A DNA stretch of 64,000 bases. It comes from Pseudoscleropodium purum (Eukaryota > Streptophyta > Bryopsida > Hypnales > Brachytheciaceae). The position numbers were made by a program, and so were the translations under genes. The DNA lies in the NCBI GenBank assembly GCA_963969395.1, contig OZ017795.1, positions 33,213,063 through 33,277,062 of the forward strand. The letters run 5' to 3'. Shown here one piece after another: positions 38,601 through 48,522 of the stretch (positions are counted from its first letter, which is position 1; each line of letters starts with the position of its first letter). The notes under the pieces were generated by a model. That model did not search any database. It worked only from the letters and a program-made list of their open reading frames with translations, and was not told the origin of the DNA.

Positions 38601-38940
38601 TCACTTCAGTTGTAGCACATACCATTGATATCAATTCTTTGGACGCTAGACAAGAGTCTTCGTGGTCAGAATGCGACATAGTCTTTCCGGCCAAAAACTC
38701 TTGGACATCTGAAGGACCAGGGTTGCCATCCACATTGTCCATTACAACGCGTTTTGGAAAAACTCCTTCGCAATGCCGAAATAAATCTTGAACTGCCATT
38801 GGTAATCGTAGACAAAGGTTTACCTCTTTATCACGTATACCTTTAGGCTCAGGATAGCCTAAGTGGCTCAACATACGGTCGAGCTTCCTTGCCATGACCG
38901 CCTTGCAAAGCCTACATTCTACTTTACCATCATGTGCCAC
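35618..38940 (-). pseudogene. hAT transposase (BED finger, DUF659, dimerisation domain), disrupted
   Basis: One minus-strand frame runs from 38940 to 35618 with five in-frame stops (TAG 38476, TAG 38308, TAG 37960, TGA 37867, TAA 35972) and one frame change in an A-run near 36980 (7 A where 8 would keep frame). In order: a BED-like zinc finger (VECRLC...SHLG...C) at 38940-38810; a linker; DUF659/RNase H-like core with LSIDGWSS (first catalytic Asp), LITTDNTPVN (second Asp region) and CVVHALNLLLKD; RDTRFASKFIMMERL; then the hAT C-terminal dimerisation domain (CEWNWSNYSFVHNKSRNKL, DLVYVYTN) near 37200-37010. About 430 further codons form an acidic then Lys/Arg-rich extension (KKRKVP, a nuclear signal-like motif) not usual in the family. 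An upstream exon probably exists: the frame is closed just before 38940, where an AG acceptor sits. It would excise and reinsert the element if intact. Confidence 0.85.
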
Positions 38941-39293
38941 ACTATATCAAAGAGAAAAATTCCCTGTCGGTTTGGCCCTCATACTAACAAGTGTATGTTT
39001 TACCTCAATTTCAAAAGAAACCAATAGAATGTTTTAAATTTGAAACCCACAACTTGACAATGTATACAATATCAATGAAATTAGTCACACAAAGCTTTGA
39101 AAATCAAAGCCCCTCCGTCCACCGAACTATGCATTACCAAGCAAGAGACACAATAAATTGAAGCTCATAACCCTTGGAAATCTTAGCGTTCGGTTTTTCG
39201 AGAGTGAATACAAAAGCTTCTCTTCTAACATTTATAATCCCCTCCAGAAAATTTAGAGTTCATATTTTAGGGTTTACATTAAAAAACAAGCAA

Positions 39294-39408
39294 CGGCGCG
39301 CACGGGGCTGAAGCGGACGGGCGGACGGGTCGGGCGGGCGGATGGGGCGGTCGGGCGGACAGACCAGACGGGGCGGACGGACAGGGCGGACGGGGCGGAC
39401 TTCGCATT
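39294..39408. promoter_or_regulatory. GC-rich ggcggac repeat block upstream of the transposase frame
   Basis: Tandem-like ggcggacgg/gggcggac units in otherwise AT-rich DNA, about 350 bp upstream of the BED-finger exon. A telo-box (TTTAGGGTTT) lies at 39266-39275. The same heptamer builds the element's ends, so it may serve as promoter, transposase-binding site, or both. Function is inferred from position and repetition. Confidence 0.5.
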
Positions 39409-39702
39409 GCCATTAGTCATTAGAAAATTTTATATTGTTATGTAATTTGAATGTTACACAATCAAAAATGAATGCATCCACGTAAAATAAGGTGTACATA
39501 TAAAAATATTTTTATACGCAAATGAAAATATAGCATCTTTATATATAAATATATATGTATAAACAAAATACATGAAAACATAGTTCCAATATCACTATTG
39601 AATCCTATACGATCTTTTTAAGATCTAAATCTTTCACATTCTTTTTTGTTTTTAAACAATGAAAGGACCATTGTTTTTAAAAAACAAAATTCTCTTCAAA
39701 TC

Positions 39703-42700
39703 CTACTTTCCACCGGATGTACCACTACCTTCTCCCAAAACAAAAGGAAAATTTGTTGTACCAAGGAGTTTAGCAGATGATTGACGAGTTGACCGTTGTT
39801 GACTTGGACGGACTATTCGCCCTCCAGATTGAACTTTGATGTCCACCTTATGAAATTGTTTCTTGGTTTCCGGAGAGAAGTCATCGTCCTCTTTACGCTT
39901 CTTTTTTTGTTTTCTTTTTGGTGATAAATCGACTTCGTTTGCCTTCAAGGTTCTCAAGTTGCTCTCCACACGATCTACCATCGCTTGAACAACTTCATCA
40001 TCTCCTTTCCCTTGCGATGTTGTGACGCAGTCTCCATCCAATAGGAAAGCCTTCCAATGCCCTATAATATCGCCAATGCGCCTATCAAATGCTGCTGTCA
40101 CATCTACAGATCAATGTCCTGTGCTTGTTTGTCCATTTGTATCGTAGATAGCACGAACTTTTGCAGCCTCTTCCAACTTCGACAATAGAAGGGCCCTACC
40201 TACGAGGGTGTGGTCGTATGCCTTATATTGCTCATCGAACTCTTTTCCATGGTTCACCTCCATCCAACTGTCTTTTGGTCCTCTTTCCACTTTTTTATCT
40301 AGAAAACGAAAGAACTTTTCGTGTTGCAAGCTCCAATGTCCCCCCATGTTGTGACAAAACATTTCACGGGCCGCGTCATCTACGATTCCTCGAGCCCGCA
40401 ATTCCACCTCTCTATTGTGAGTCATCCACACTTCGAAATCCAATGGTTGCTGAGATTCCTTGTACAAATCATGCCTCTGTTCATTTGCATTCTACTGGAT
40501 TGGCTTCTCCCGATGTTGATAATTTTGAAATTTGTACGGCGCTTGATCAAAAGAAAAATTCCAACGATTGTACTCGTGGCCTAGAGGCATAGCTTTCAAG
40601 ATATCAAACATTTCGTAGAACCTAGCATTCAATGGACTACGACACTCAGTACACACCGAATGAATGAGTGATGCTTTCACAATGCAAGTGACATGGAAAG
40701 TGTGGCGACATTGGCCCATGATTACCGCACCTTCCGGTCCGAAGAGGCCTTGGCAAAGGCTACAACAACCATCCAAGATTGGAGAGGCTGGATCACAAGC
40801 ATGCACCACTCGCATGTCTTTCACATTGATGTGTGCTGAAAGTGTATCGTAAGGGATCCATCCTTCCTCTACTTCCAAGGCCCAATTGATGGGTGGAGTT
40901 TGGTTCTTCTTTGTGTGGTTTAACCGCTCAAACATGGCATCCATGTCTCCCCAACATGTGATCTCCATATATCCCTCAGAAGGATGTTGATCAAACATAA
41001 TCTTGAACCAATTCAAAGAGCTTTGAATGGCATCGCAATTTTCATTCAACTCCATTGCCAATGTTTGAAGACCTACCATTGCTTAAGATACTATAGAGGG
41101 TCTGTCTTGGAGTCTTTGTACCCATACTAACCATTGAGACTCCAAGCCGCTAGATGGCATAAACTTCTCTAAATCCAAGCTCAATTGCAATCGATTCAAC
41201 TCGGATTCAACAATTCCTTTTGCTTCAATTGCCTCCTCCAATTTATGCTTCAACTCTTCAAAGTCACAACTCTCCGTTTGCGTCTCCACATTCACGTAAA
41301 TGGATGAAAGCTTTTCCATTGATGGTTGTTGTGTCGCTTTTAACATGCTCATGTTGTGACTTTCTTGTACATTCACAATGGCAGGGTTGTCGCTTGCTTC
41401 GGCCTTATCAAAAGGAAGAGAGAGCTTATCTTCACTCTCTTGAGTCTCTTGACTGTCTTCAAGTACAATCACAGGTGAAATTGCAACCTCACTCGGATTC
41501 TTGGAGGTCCTTTGTATTTCTGCAATCTGTTTACGCATCTTCATCAACTCCTCCATTTGCCTCGATGATTATTGATTTAAATGTTCAACCTCACTCTTCG
41601 AAGTCTTTAATTTCAACTCCAACACTTTGCACCTTGCTTCCATTCCTCCAAGGTCAACAATTTTCTTCTCATATTCCACCAATTGTAATATGTGAACATC
41701 TCTTTCTTCAAAAAGTGGTCCGAAAGTCTTCATGAGATTCTGAAATGCTATAGCACCTTTCAACATCTCTGGTGCTATGAAAGAAAATTCCTTGGCCAAA
41801 TTCATAAAAGTCGGAGCAACTTCCGATAAAAATTCAGTTGACATCGTCATCTTGAAAATTGTATCAAGTATATGTCCAACATTCTTTGGATCTGCAAGTG
41901 GACTCATTGGAACAGTAGTAGCACCATCATCGGGGTTAGACGATCCGCCTATTTCTTCATGAAGGTTAGCAAACTGAACCGAGAGCTTCAAAAGATTTTC
42001 CAATTGTTTTGGATTGGACATGTCTTGTAAGGTTCAATGTAGAAGACTCAGCAATGACGCTGTAAACGGAAACTCCTCCGCCCGCTTTTTACACTCGGAA
42101 TTCCATAATGAGGATATATTATCAAACGTCACGCCTTGTCCACGAGGCGTATGTACTTTGTCTTCTAAACTTAACGCTGGACTAGATTCAACGCCTTGAT
42201 GCATAGGCGGAGATTTGTAGACCAAACTATCAAAACAATTGTTGGCTATCAGACTATCAATTGTAGCATTAGCCTTTGCCACTTTCTCCGCCAAGACTTT
42301 GTCTACTTTACTTTTTGAAGTTTCCCCGCGTTCCGTGCAAACATTGCTTTCGTTTACAGACTCCGTTTGCGTTTGTGCCGCAACATTTGGTGTAAAGGTC
42401 AAACGCATTGGAGCTGTGGAAAAGACTTCACCCTCTTGCGCCTCTACATCTTTCTCCACATCTTTCTCCACATCTTTCCCCACATTTTTCGAAGAGCTTT
42501 CATTGATGGCTTTTGTTGGAGATTGTACAGACCGTAATTCTTCAACATTTGAGGCTTTCTCCACACCATCCGTTTTCACCTCAATAGTATTTTTTAATAC
42601 TTTTTTTGTTTCTCCCTCTGAATTGTACAAGTCGGGAATGTCCTTTTGATTGGCTTCAAGTAGAAGTGGGCAAGTTGTTGTCGGAAACGTGCTCCAATCA

Positions 42701-43110
42701 ATCTTGCGGTCTAATATAAGTTCAGTGTAAACCATACACGCCATGCTATAATTAATATAGCCTTTGCTTCTGGGCTTGTTTCCGAATAGAACACGCCACA
42801 CCTCCGCAGATCAATGAACAAAATGTTTGTTGTTGCAAGTCCATGGTTTACAACAAAAATCCCGTGTATGACTCTTGTGCGACTCCTGAGGCCACAACTT
42901 GTCAATGTGGTACATTTTAACATAGGTCCTGCACATTTTTTATGTCCAATACTCCACATCTTCATCTTCCCACCCGCTCTCTACTTTAATTGTAGGGTCA
43001 TTTAAAATGTCAAGCCGAAGGTCATGTGTAGCCTCCTTCATTTTGCTCTTTTTTTTGGCTTCGCTTGCCGGAGTCACCCCATCAATATTTCGATCACCTT
43101 CGCCGTTCAT
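39703..43110 (-). pseudogene. RING-finger protein of about 1,135 codons inside the transposon, seven in-frame stops
   Basis: A single minus frame from the ATG at 43110 to the TAG at 39703 has seven stops (TAA 42940, TGA 42811, TGA 42034, TAA 41569, TAA 41083, TAG 40492, TGA 40111) but no frameshift over 3.4 kb. The N-terminus is Lys-rich, then Trp/Cys-rich (KVESGWEDEDVEYW). A low-complexity middle with VEKDVEKDVEAQ follows, then coiled-coil segments (LEEAIEAKGIVESELNRLQL). A RING domain lies near 40790-40640: CSLC, then CRH-TFHVTC, then CTEC, in the order C-x2-C-x11-C-x-H-x2-H-x2-C-x10-C-x2-C (RING-H2 form). The basic C-terminus contains PKRKQKKKRK. RING proteins usually act as E3 ubiquitin ligases. 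Why a transposon would carry one is unknown. I do not recognise the family outside the RING. Confidence 0.75.
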
Positions 43111-43319
43111 GATTGTCAATTGGATTCAATAACCAATTGAAGTGAATAAAAAAATCTCACGTGATAGTCAAAAGTAATGGCATCAACCGTAACACAGTAA
43201 CAAAAGATAGAGGACCCCAACTCTCCACCCCGTAGGAACAACTAGCGCATAAAGCAATAGTAGCACATCCAATTTGGCACCGAAGGAGAATTAAAGTGAG
43301 AAGAAATGAAAAGTCACTC

Positions 43320-43565
43320 CACCCTTATAGCCGTCCGCCGCCGAACCTGCCCTGGACCGCGCGAAGCGGCCCCGAACCTCGCGTATGCTACCCGGACCGA
43401 CGACGTCCGCTTCGGTAGCGGACGCGCCATCCCCCCATCGCCCCGTCCAACCGCCGCGTCCGCCCGGACTGTCCGCACTATTCGCCTTCCGATGCTGTCC
43501 GCGCTTTGGACACGCCGACCATCCCACTTAAACACTAACCGCCAACAGCGTCCGCCCAGCTGTCC
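43320..43565. promoter_or_regulatory. GC-rich gtccgcc block upstream of the RING frame
   Basis: About 210 bp upstream of the RING frame's ATG lies a 245-bp block of gtccgcc/gcggacg units with pronounced CpG content. A telo-box-like AAACCCTAAA is at 43695-43704. It has no coding sense: both strands are open only because of base composition. The likely role is promoter and/or transposase-binding region. Confidence 0.5.
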
Positions 43566-43570
43566 ATTGG

Positions 43571-44744
43571 TGCATCCTATGAGGCCATTATTATTCAAAA
43601 AGAGCAGTAACATTTCAAAAAAAAAACAGCCTAATAATCACTGCTAAATTAGGATCAATGTAATTGATTTATCATTTAAAAAAAAAAAAAATGTAAACCC
43701 TAAATCCTATACCCTAATTACCCTAAACCTTTTCTTTTCTCCCCTAAATTATTTTATGAATGAGGGGAATGTGGTTAAGTTGAATATGTTTGGATTATTT
43801 ACTTATATTATCCCTCTAAATAGGTTTTGAGAAGATCTGAAGATGGTGGGGATTTTTTTAAAGTTCATTAGAAAATCAAATGTTTTGCAGAAACAATCAA
43901 TTCCTTTTTTATTGTAAGCAAATGAAATTTTTTAAAAAGGTCCCAATACATAATTAGAATAACAGTTTAATGGATTTCAACCTCATGATATTTAATAAAA
44001 GGTTGTGATTTCTAATTAGAAGTGCATCACGATCTTCAAATGAACATCGAGTCTTTCATATTTTTTAATGAAATTTTGATTAGATTTGAAAACAAAGAAA
44101 AAGAATCAATGTTTTAACTTTCAAATCATGTATGGCTATATTTTTCCTTAAAAACATAGAAAAATTCGTTACTTGAGTTGATTGAATAGAATACATTATA
44201 CACTTATACATGTGCTATATTTATTTTGAAGGGTAATTCCAATATTCTTATTTCAGATGTTTTTAAATATTTATTTTAAAAAAGAGGGTTCATTGTTTAA
44301 AGATCTAAAAAATTGACAAACATAATTTCTATTATAAATAGGAATTGAATTCGGAATTTGAATTTTGAAATGATTCAAATGAACAAGATATTGATTATAA
44401 AATATTTCTTCGTTTGAGTTTTCAAAATGAATTCACGAAACAATTGCAAACTTTTGAACTTAGGTATATGGTATTGTTTTTGGTGTGTACTTTGTAGAGT
44501 ATAATACTTCAATTTTAATCCTAAATAAATGAGAAAACTCCACATGAATGAAATGTTTCTATGTATTGCACAAAGATTTCTACCAATTACTATGATAATT
44601 AGATACATTGTTACATTTCATAAAATATTCTACATAGAAAGAAAAAATCATTTTAGTTTTCAATCATGATAAAGAACTTTAGGGGTTAAACATCTATATC
44701 GTTAGATTTTGAAAAAAGAACAATTTGCTTCATTGGGTTTAGAG
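43571..44744. other. AT-rich central spacer between the divergent gene pairs
   Basis: No coding signal. It separates the left-pointing and right-pointing halves of the element and is bordered on both sides by telo-box sequences (43695-43704; 44745-44758) in opposite orientation. Confidence 0.5.
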
Positions 44745-45075
44745 TTTAGGGTTTAAGGTGAGCCGTCCGCCCGATCCGGCGTCCACCTTGTCCGCCCCAA
44801 TACCCGTCCGCCCTGTCCACCCGATCCAGCGTCCGCCTTGTCCGCCTTGTCCACCCCGATACCCGTTTGTCCTGTCCGTTCGATCCGGTGTCCGCGCTCT
44901 TCGACTCGTCCGCCGCGATACCCGTCCGCCCGATTACGGCCGTCCGATTGACAAGCGGACTGATGTAGTCCGCATGATCTGGACGTCCGCCTTGGGGCAT
45001 CTACTTATATATATATGGAGGAGGCGGACGGCTCATTCCGAACAGTCGTTCTCTTTTGGAGTGGGCGGACCAGTG
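44745..45075. promoter_or_regulatory. GC-rich gtccgcc block with telo-box upstream of the zinc-finger frame
   Basis: It starts with TTTAGGGTTTAAGG (44745-44758), then repeated ccgtccgcc, cgatccggcgtcc and atacccgtccg units to about 45030, ending roughly 170-200 bp before the ATG at 45242. The same arrangement occurs at the other frames of the element, which supports a promoter role. Confidence 0.5.
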
Positions 45076-45241
45076 CCTTCGAAGCTCTGCGCGCCCCCTT
45101 CCGCTTTGAGTGAACGATTGTTGTGACATTGTTACAAATTTTCACAAAGTTCACGCTTGTAAAATTTTAATTAATTGATTAAATCAAAATTTTGGTTCTT
45201 AAGCTTTCTAATTGTTTCATTCTCTTTGCTTCGGCTTCATC

Positions 45242-46988
45242 ATGCCGAAAGATAGAACACCCAAAAAAAGTAGTCGAAAGGGAAGACCCCAATTATTCGA
45301 TTTGGATGCTTGGGCCGGTCCATTGTGCGTGGGTGAATCAGGATGGGAAGAGGAACCAACAAAAGTGTGGGATTGCTCAATGTGCAAGAAGTATGTGAAA
45401 ATGACTCACATTCAAAAACTTTGGCGACGTGAACGTGTAGAGCACAAGCGCCACGTTGGGAAGGACAAATGTCTACGTGCCAAAGTGAGCACTTCAAACA
45501 ACGATACATACAAGTGCATCAAGTTCTTGGCATTAAAAGCGCCAAACCAAATCTAATGAATTATAATGTTATGGCAATGGTTTGGGCAGAGATTGTACTC
45601 CACAAGGACGTGGACAGGCGTACTGCTACAGGTTGCAATGTGGAGAACTATACGCGCACGGATGCCGTTATAGATACACAGTGGAGGGGCACAAGCAATT
45701 GCATGCTAGAGTGGTCCAATCGAGGTTATCTACAACAACCTTCAGTTGTTCTAGGAGATGCTGAAGATGCGTGAACAGATGACGATGATATGCAAGCGCC
45801 TGTCACATTTGGAGTTAGGCACAAGCGGGTAGAAGAATGAGAATGAATTGAATTCGAACAACAAATACAAGAGGCAACACGCAGAAGCCTTCAAGATCGT
45901 GGACAGCAAGATAGGCATGGTGGGTCCTACGGACGTGAATATGGAACGCGAGAATCTGAACAAGGAAGAAGTGGTTCATACTTTGGTTACGATCCTCAAA
46001 ATAGATATGAAAGTGGAAGAGGGAGCTATGGATCCACGCATTATGGTGGTTCAAGTGTAGTTGGTTCTCATTATGGCACTCCCCCTGAAATTGGCTCTCA
46101 AGGTGCAGTAGGTAGCTATGGCAACACGCACTATGGTAGGTCTAGTGGATCTGGTTCATATTATACTACGTCCACTCAAGTGGGTTCCAAAGGTAGTGGA
46201 GGAAGCCATGTAACCCCGCAGTATAGTTGCTCTCTTCATGGAAGTGCCCAATACTATCCGAGATCAACTAGAAGTGATTCATACAAGCATCATAGGTAGG
46301 GTTGACAGGACGTCCGGACGGGGACGTTGTGTTCACAGTGTCCGCTGACATTCGCGAATGCCGTCTGCCCTGTTCGCTCGTCTGCCCCACTCCGCCCTCG
46401 TCCGCCCGCCTGTCCGCCCGCCCTGTCCCACCCTGTCCACCCCGCCCTTTTCGCCCTCGTCCGCCCGCGTCTGGCCGCCTGTCTGCCCCGCCCGTCTGCC
46501 TTCCAACGGCGGGAGGGACGCTGCGTCCGTGCGTCCGGACACTAATGGACGCAGCGTCCCTCCCGCCGTTGGAAGGCGGACGAGCGGACGGGCGGCCAGA
46601 CGCGGGCGGACGAGGGTGGACGCGGTCGGACAGGGGCGGACGGGTAGGGGCGGACAGGGTAGGGCGGACGGGGCAGACAGGGCGGGACAGGGCGGACAGA
46701 CGAGCGGGCGGACGGCGTTCGCGAATGTCAGCAGACGCTGCGAACATAGCGTCCGCGTCCGGACGTCCTGTCAACCCTGCTGATTATGGGGCCTCTTATT
46801 ATGGGGCTTCAAATGAAAGAGGATCAGAGCCTACTACTCTTGTTTCTCCTCCCACTTTTAGAGGTTCAAGCTATGGACAAGGAGGTGCACCGAGTGGATA
46901 TCACGGAAACTACGGAGGTGGTCCGTTCATTGAAGTACAAAGAAGAGGCAACGGTCAACAATTTGAGTCCGATTCAGATTCCGAATAA
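45242..46988 (+). pseudogene. Zinc-finger protein with Tyr/Gly/Ser-rich tail inside the transposon, interrupted
   Basis: From the ATG at 45242 a basic start (MPKDRTPKKSSRKGRP) leads to a BED-like finger (CSMC...HKRHVGKDKC). The frame then changes by one between about 45480 and 45555 (an indel or a missed intron) and continues to 46296 with three TGA stops (45772, 45838, 45844). An acidic/Gln stretch (EFEQQIQEATRRSLQD) is followed by a long low-complexity tail of SYG, HYG and YGS repeats. The tail is split by a 483-bp element (46297-46779) and resumes at about 46785 (ADYGASYYGASNERG), ending ESDSDSE at 46988. The composition resembles prion-like, phase-separating tails and the YG-rich ends of some plant hAT proteins. 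The role is unknown. Confidence 0.6.
46297..46779. mobile_element. 483-bp fold-back hAT MITE (two type B arms) nested in the zinc-finger frame
   Basis: Begins TAGGGTTGACAGGACGTCC and ends GGACGTCCTGTCAACCCTG. The two halves are near-complete inverted copies of a type B arm built of gtccgcc/ggcggac units. It interrupts the Tyr/Gly-rich tail. The flanks (atcatagg; gattatgg) give only a poor target-duplication match, so the exact boundary or age is uncertain. Apparent long frames on both strands come from base composition. Confidence 0.8.
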
Positions 46989-48000
46989 AAAAACATGCAA
47001 GTATATAGTGAGCATGTGTTTGCTCAATTTTCTCATTTTTACTCTCACGACAAGTATAGAGCACTAGATTGGTAGAAGTAGTACAAAATTTTAAATGAAT
47101 AGAACAATTTTGAACAACAATTTTGTTCACTTTTTCAAAAAGTGTTGTGTAATAGTGTACACCAAGTATGTATGTAGGCAAGCATATTGTTGAAGACATC
47201 ATTGTATTATTTTATAATAGCGTTGATGTATAAGGCTATAAGCGACTTTGATAAATAATAAAAATATGAAGAAGAAATGTAATTTTGTAAGAGCCATATT
47301 ATGTCTATTTTTGAATTTAGCATTCGAGGTTAAATATATACTAGCATGGTGTGTATTTTAAAATTATTGTTGTGTGTTTATTACATTTAGAAACTCGTAA
47401 ATGGTATAAATGTATTTCTAATTAATTTATGAAAGATTGAATTATTTGAATATTTGAAATTTTTTTATTCTTCATTCAACGATTGCTAAAAACTAAAATG
47501 ATTTCTTATTGGTATGAAGAAATGTCCAAATTAGACAATTAGTGGTTCCTCTTTAGATTCTATTTTCAAATATGGAAATTCACTGAAATGGTTTATTTAT
47601 GGTTCTTTAATTGACAAGTACATTGATGGAATGCACCGAAAAAAAAAACATTATTAAATACAAGAGTTAATCCTTCTCTTTATCTTTTCCATTTTTATTT
47701 AAAATTGCAAGTGCACCATTTATGAAAGACCTAGGGTCACAATAGGGACCTATGATTCAAGTCATTTGAAAATTTATAAATAAATTACAAATCTTTGAAA
47801 AAATACAAAACCACTTGATTTTAATTCTTGATCAATTTCTCTTTGTCTGAAAAATGAGAAAAAAATATTCCCATCCAAAGAAATAGATGAAAAAAGCGGA
47901 TCAGCCCTCAGATGCACCATTTTTGAGACTCCCAGCCTGCCTTAAGACTTGAAAACAAAATCAAATTTGAAACTCATATAAAAAATCGGGATATTAGAGC
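46989..48000. other. AT-rich spacer within the transposon
   Basis: No coding signal or repeat structure seen. It lies between the zinc-finger frame and the regulatory block of the kinase-like frame. Confidence 0.45.
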
Positions 48001-48004
48001 AATC

Positions 48005-48320
48005 CGTTCTTTGCCGTCCGATCGGTTTACACCAGATTTGTCCGCCCTTGCCTGTCGGATCGGGCGGGTGCCAGATTTGTCCGCCCGTGGCCGTCCAATC
48101 GGGCGGATGCAGCTGTAGGGTTTCGGGGAGGCAGACGGCCAATGCGTCCGCTACCCGTGGCCCGTCCGATCAGGCAGACGCCAGATTTGTCCGCTCGTGG
48201 CCGTCTGATTGGGCGGACGGGGCTTTAGGGTTTCGAGGAGGCGGACGGCCGATGCATCCGCCACCCCCGGCCCGTCCGATCAGGCGAACGGTTTGGGGCC
48301 GTCCGATGGGGCAGACGAGC
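48005..48320. promoter_or_regulatory. GC-rich block with about 110-bp tandem repeat upstream of the kinase frame
   Basis: Contains two diverged tandem copies of about 110 bp starting at about 48071 and 48181 (both begin CCAGATTTGTCCGC), each with a telo-box (TAGGGTTT at 48116 and 48226) and ggcggacgg/gtccgatc units. It ends about 200 bp before the ATG at 48523, matching the spacing at the other frames. Promoter/transposase-binding role inferred. Confidence 0.5.
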
Positions 48321-48522
48321 CATCTGCATTGTCACTTTTGCTTTGTCCCTTGTGAATGCAAGGTGGAGCAGAGAGCTTGATGGTTCATCCTCCATTGGCT
48401 CCTTTCCTAGGCAAGGCAAGGGTGGTTTATTGGGGCCCCCTTGTTGCCAATTTTTTGGACACTTGCGCGTGAATTCAATTTTAAATTAAAAAATTTGATC
48501 TATATCAGTTTCATTTGTCACG

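Noticed and set aside
46302..46783. Long Arg/Pro-rich open frames on both strands
   Set aside because: They come from the palindromic GC-rich MITE and exist in several frames at once. Only the last part (from about 46785) is real coding sequence of the interrupted zinc-finger frame.
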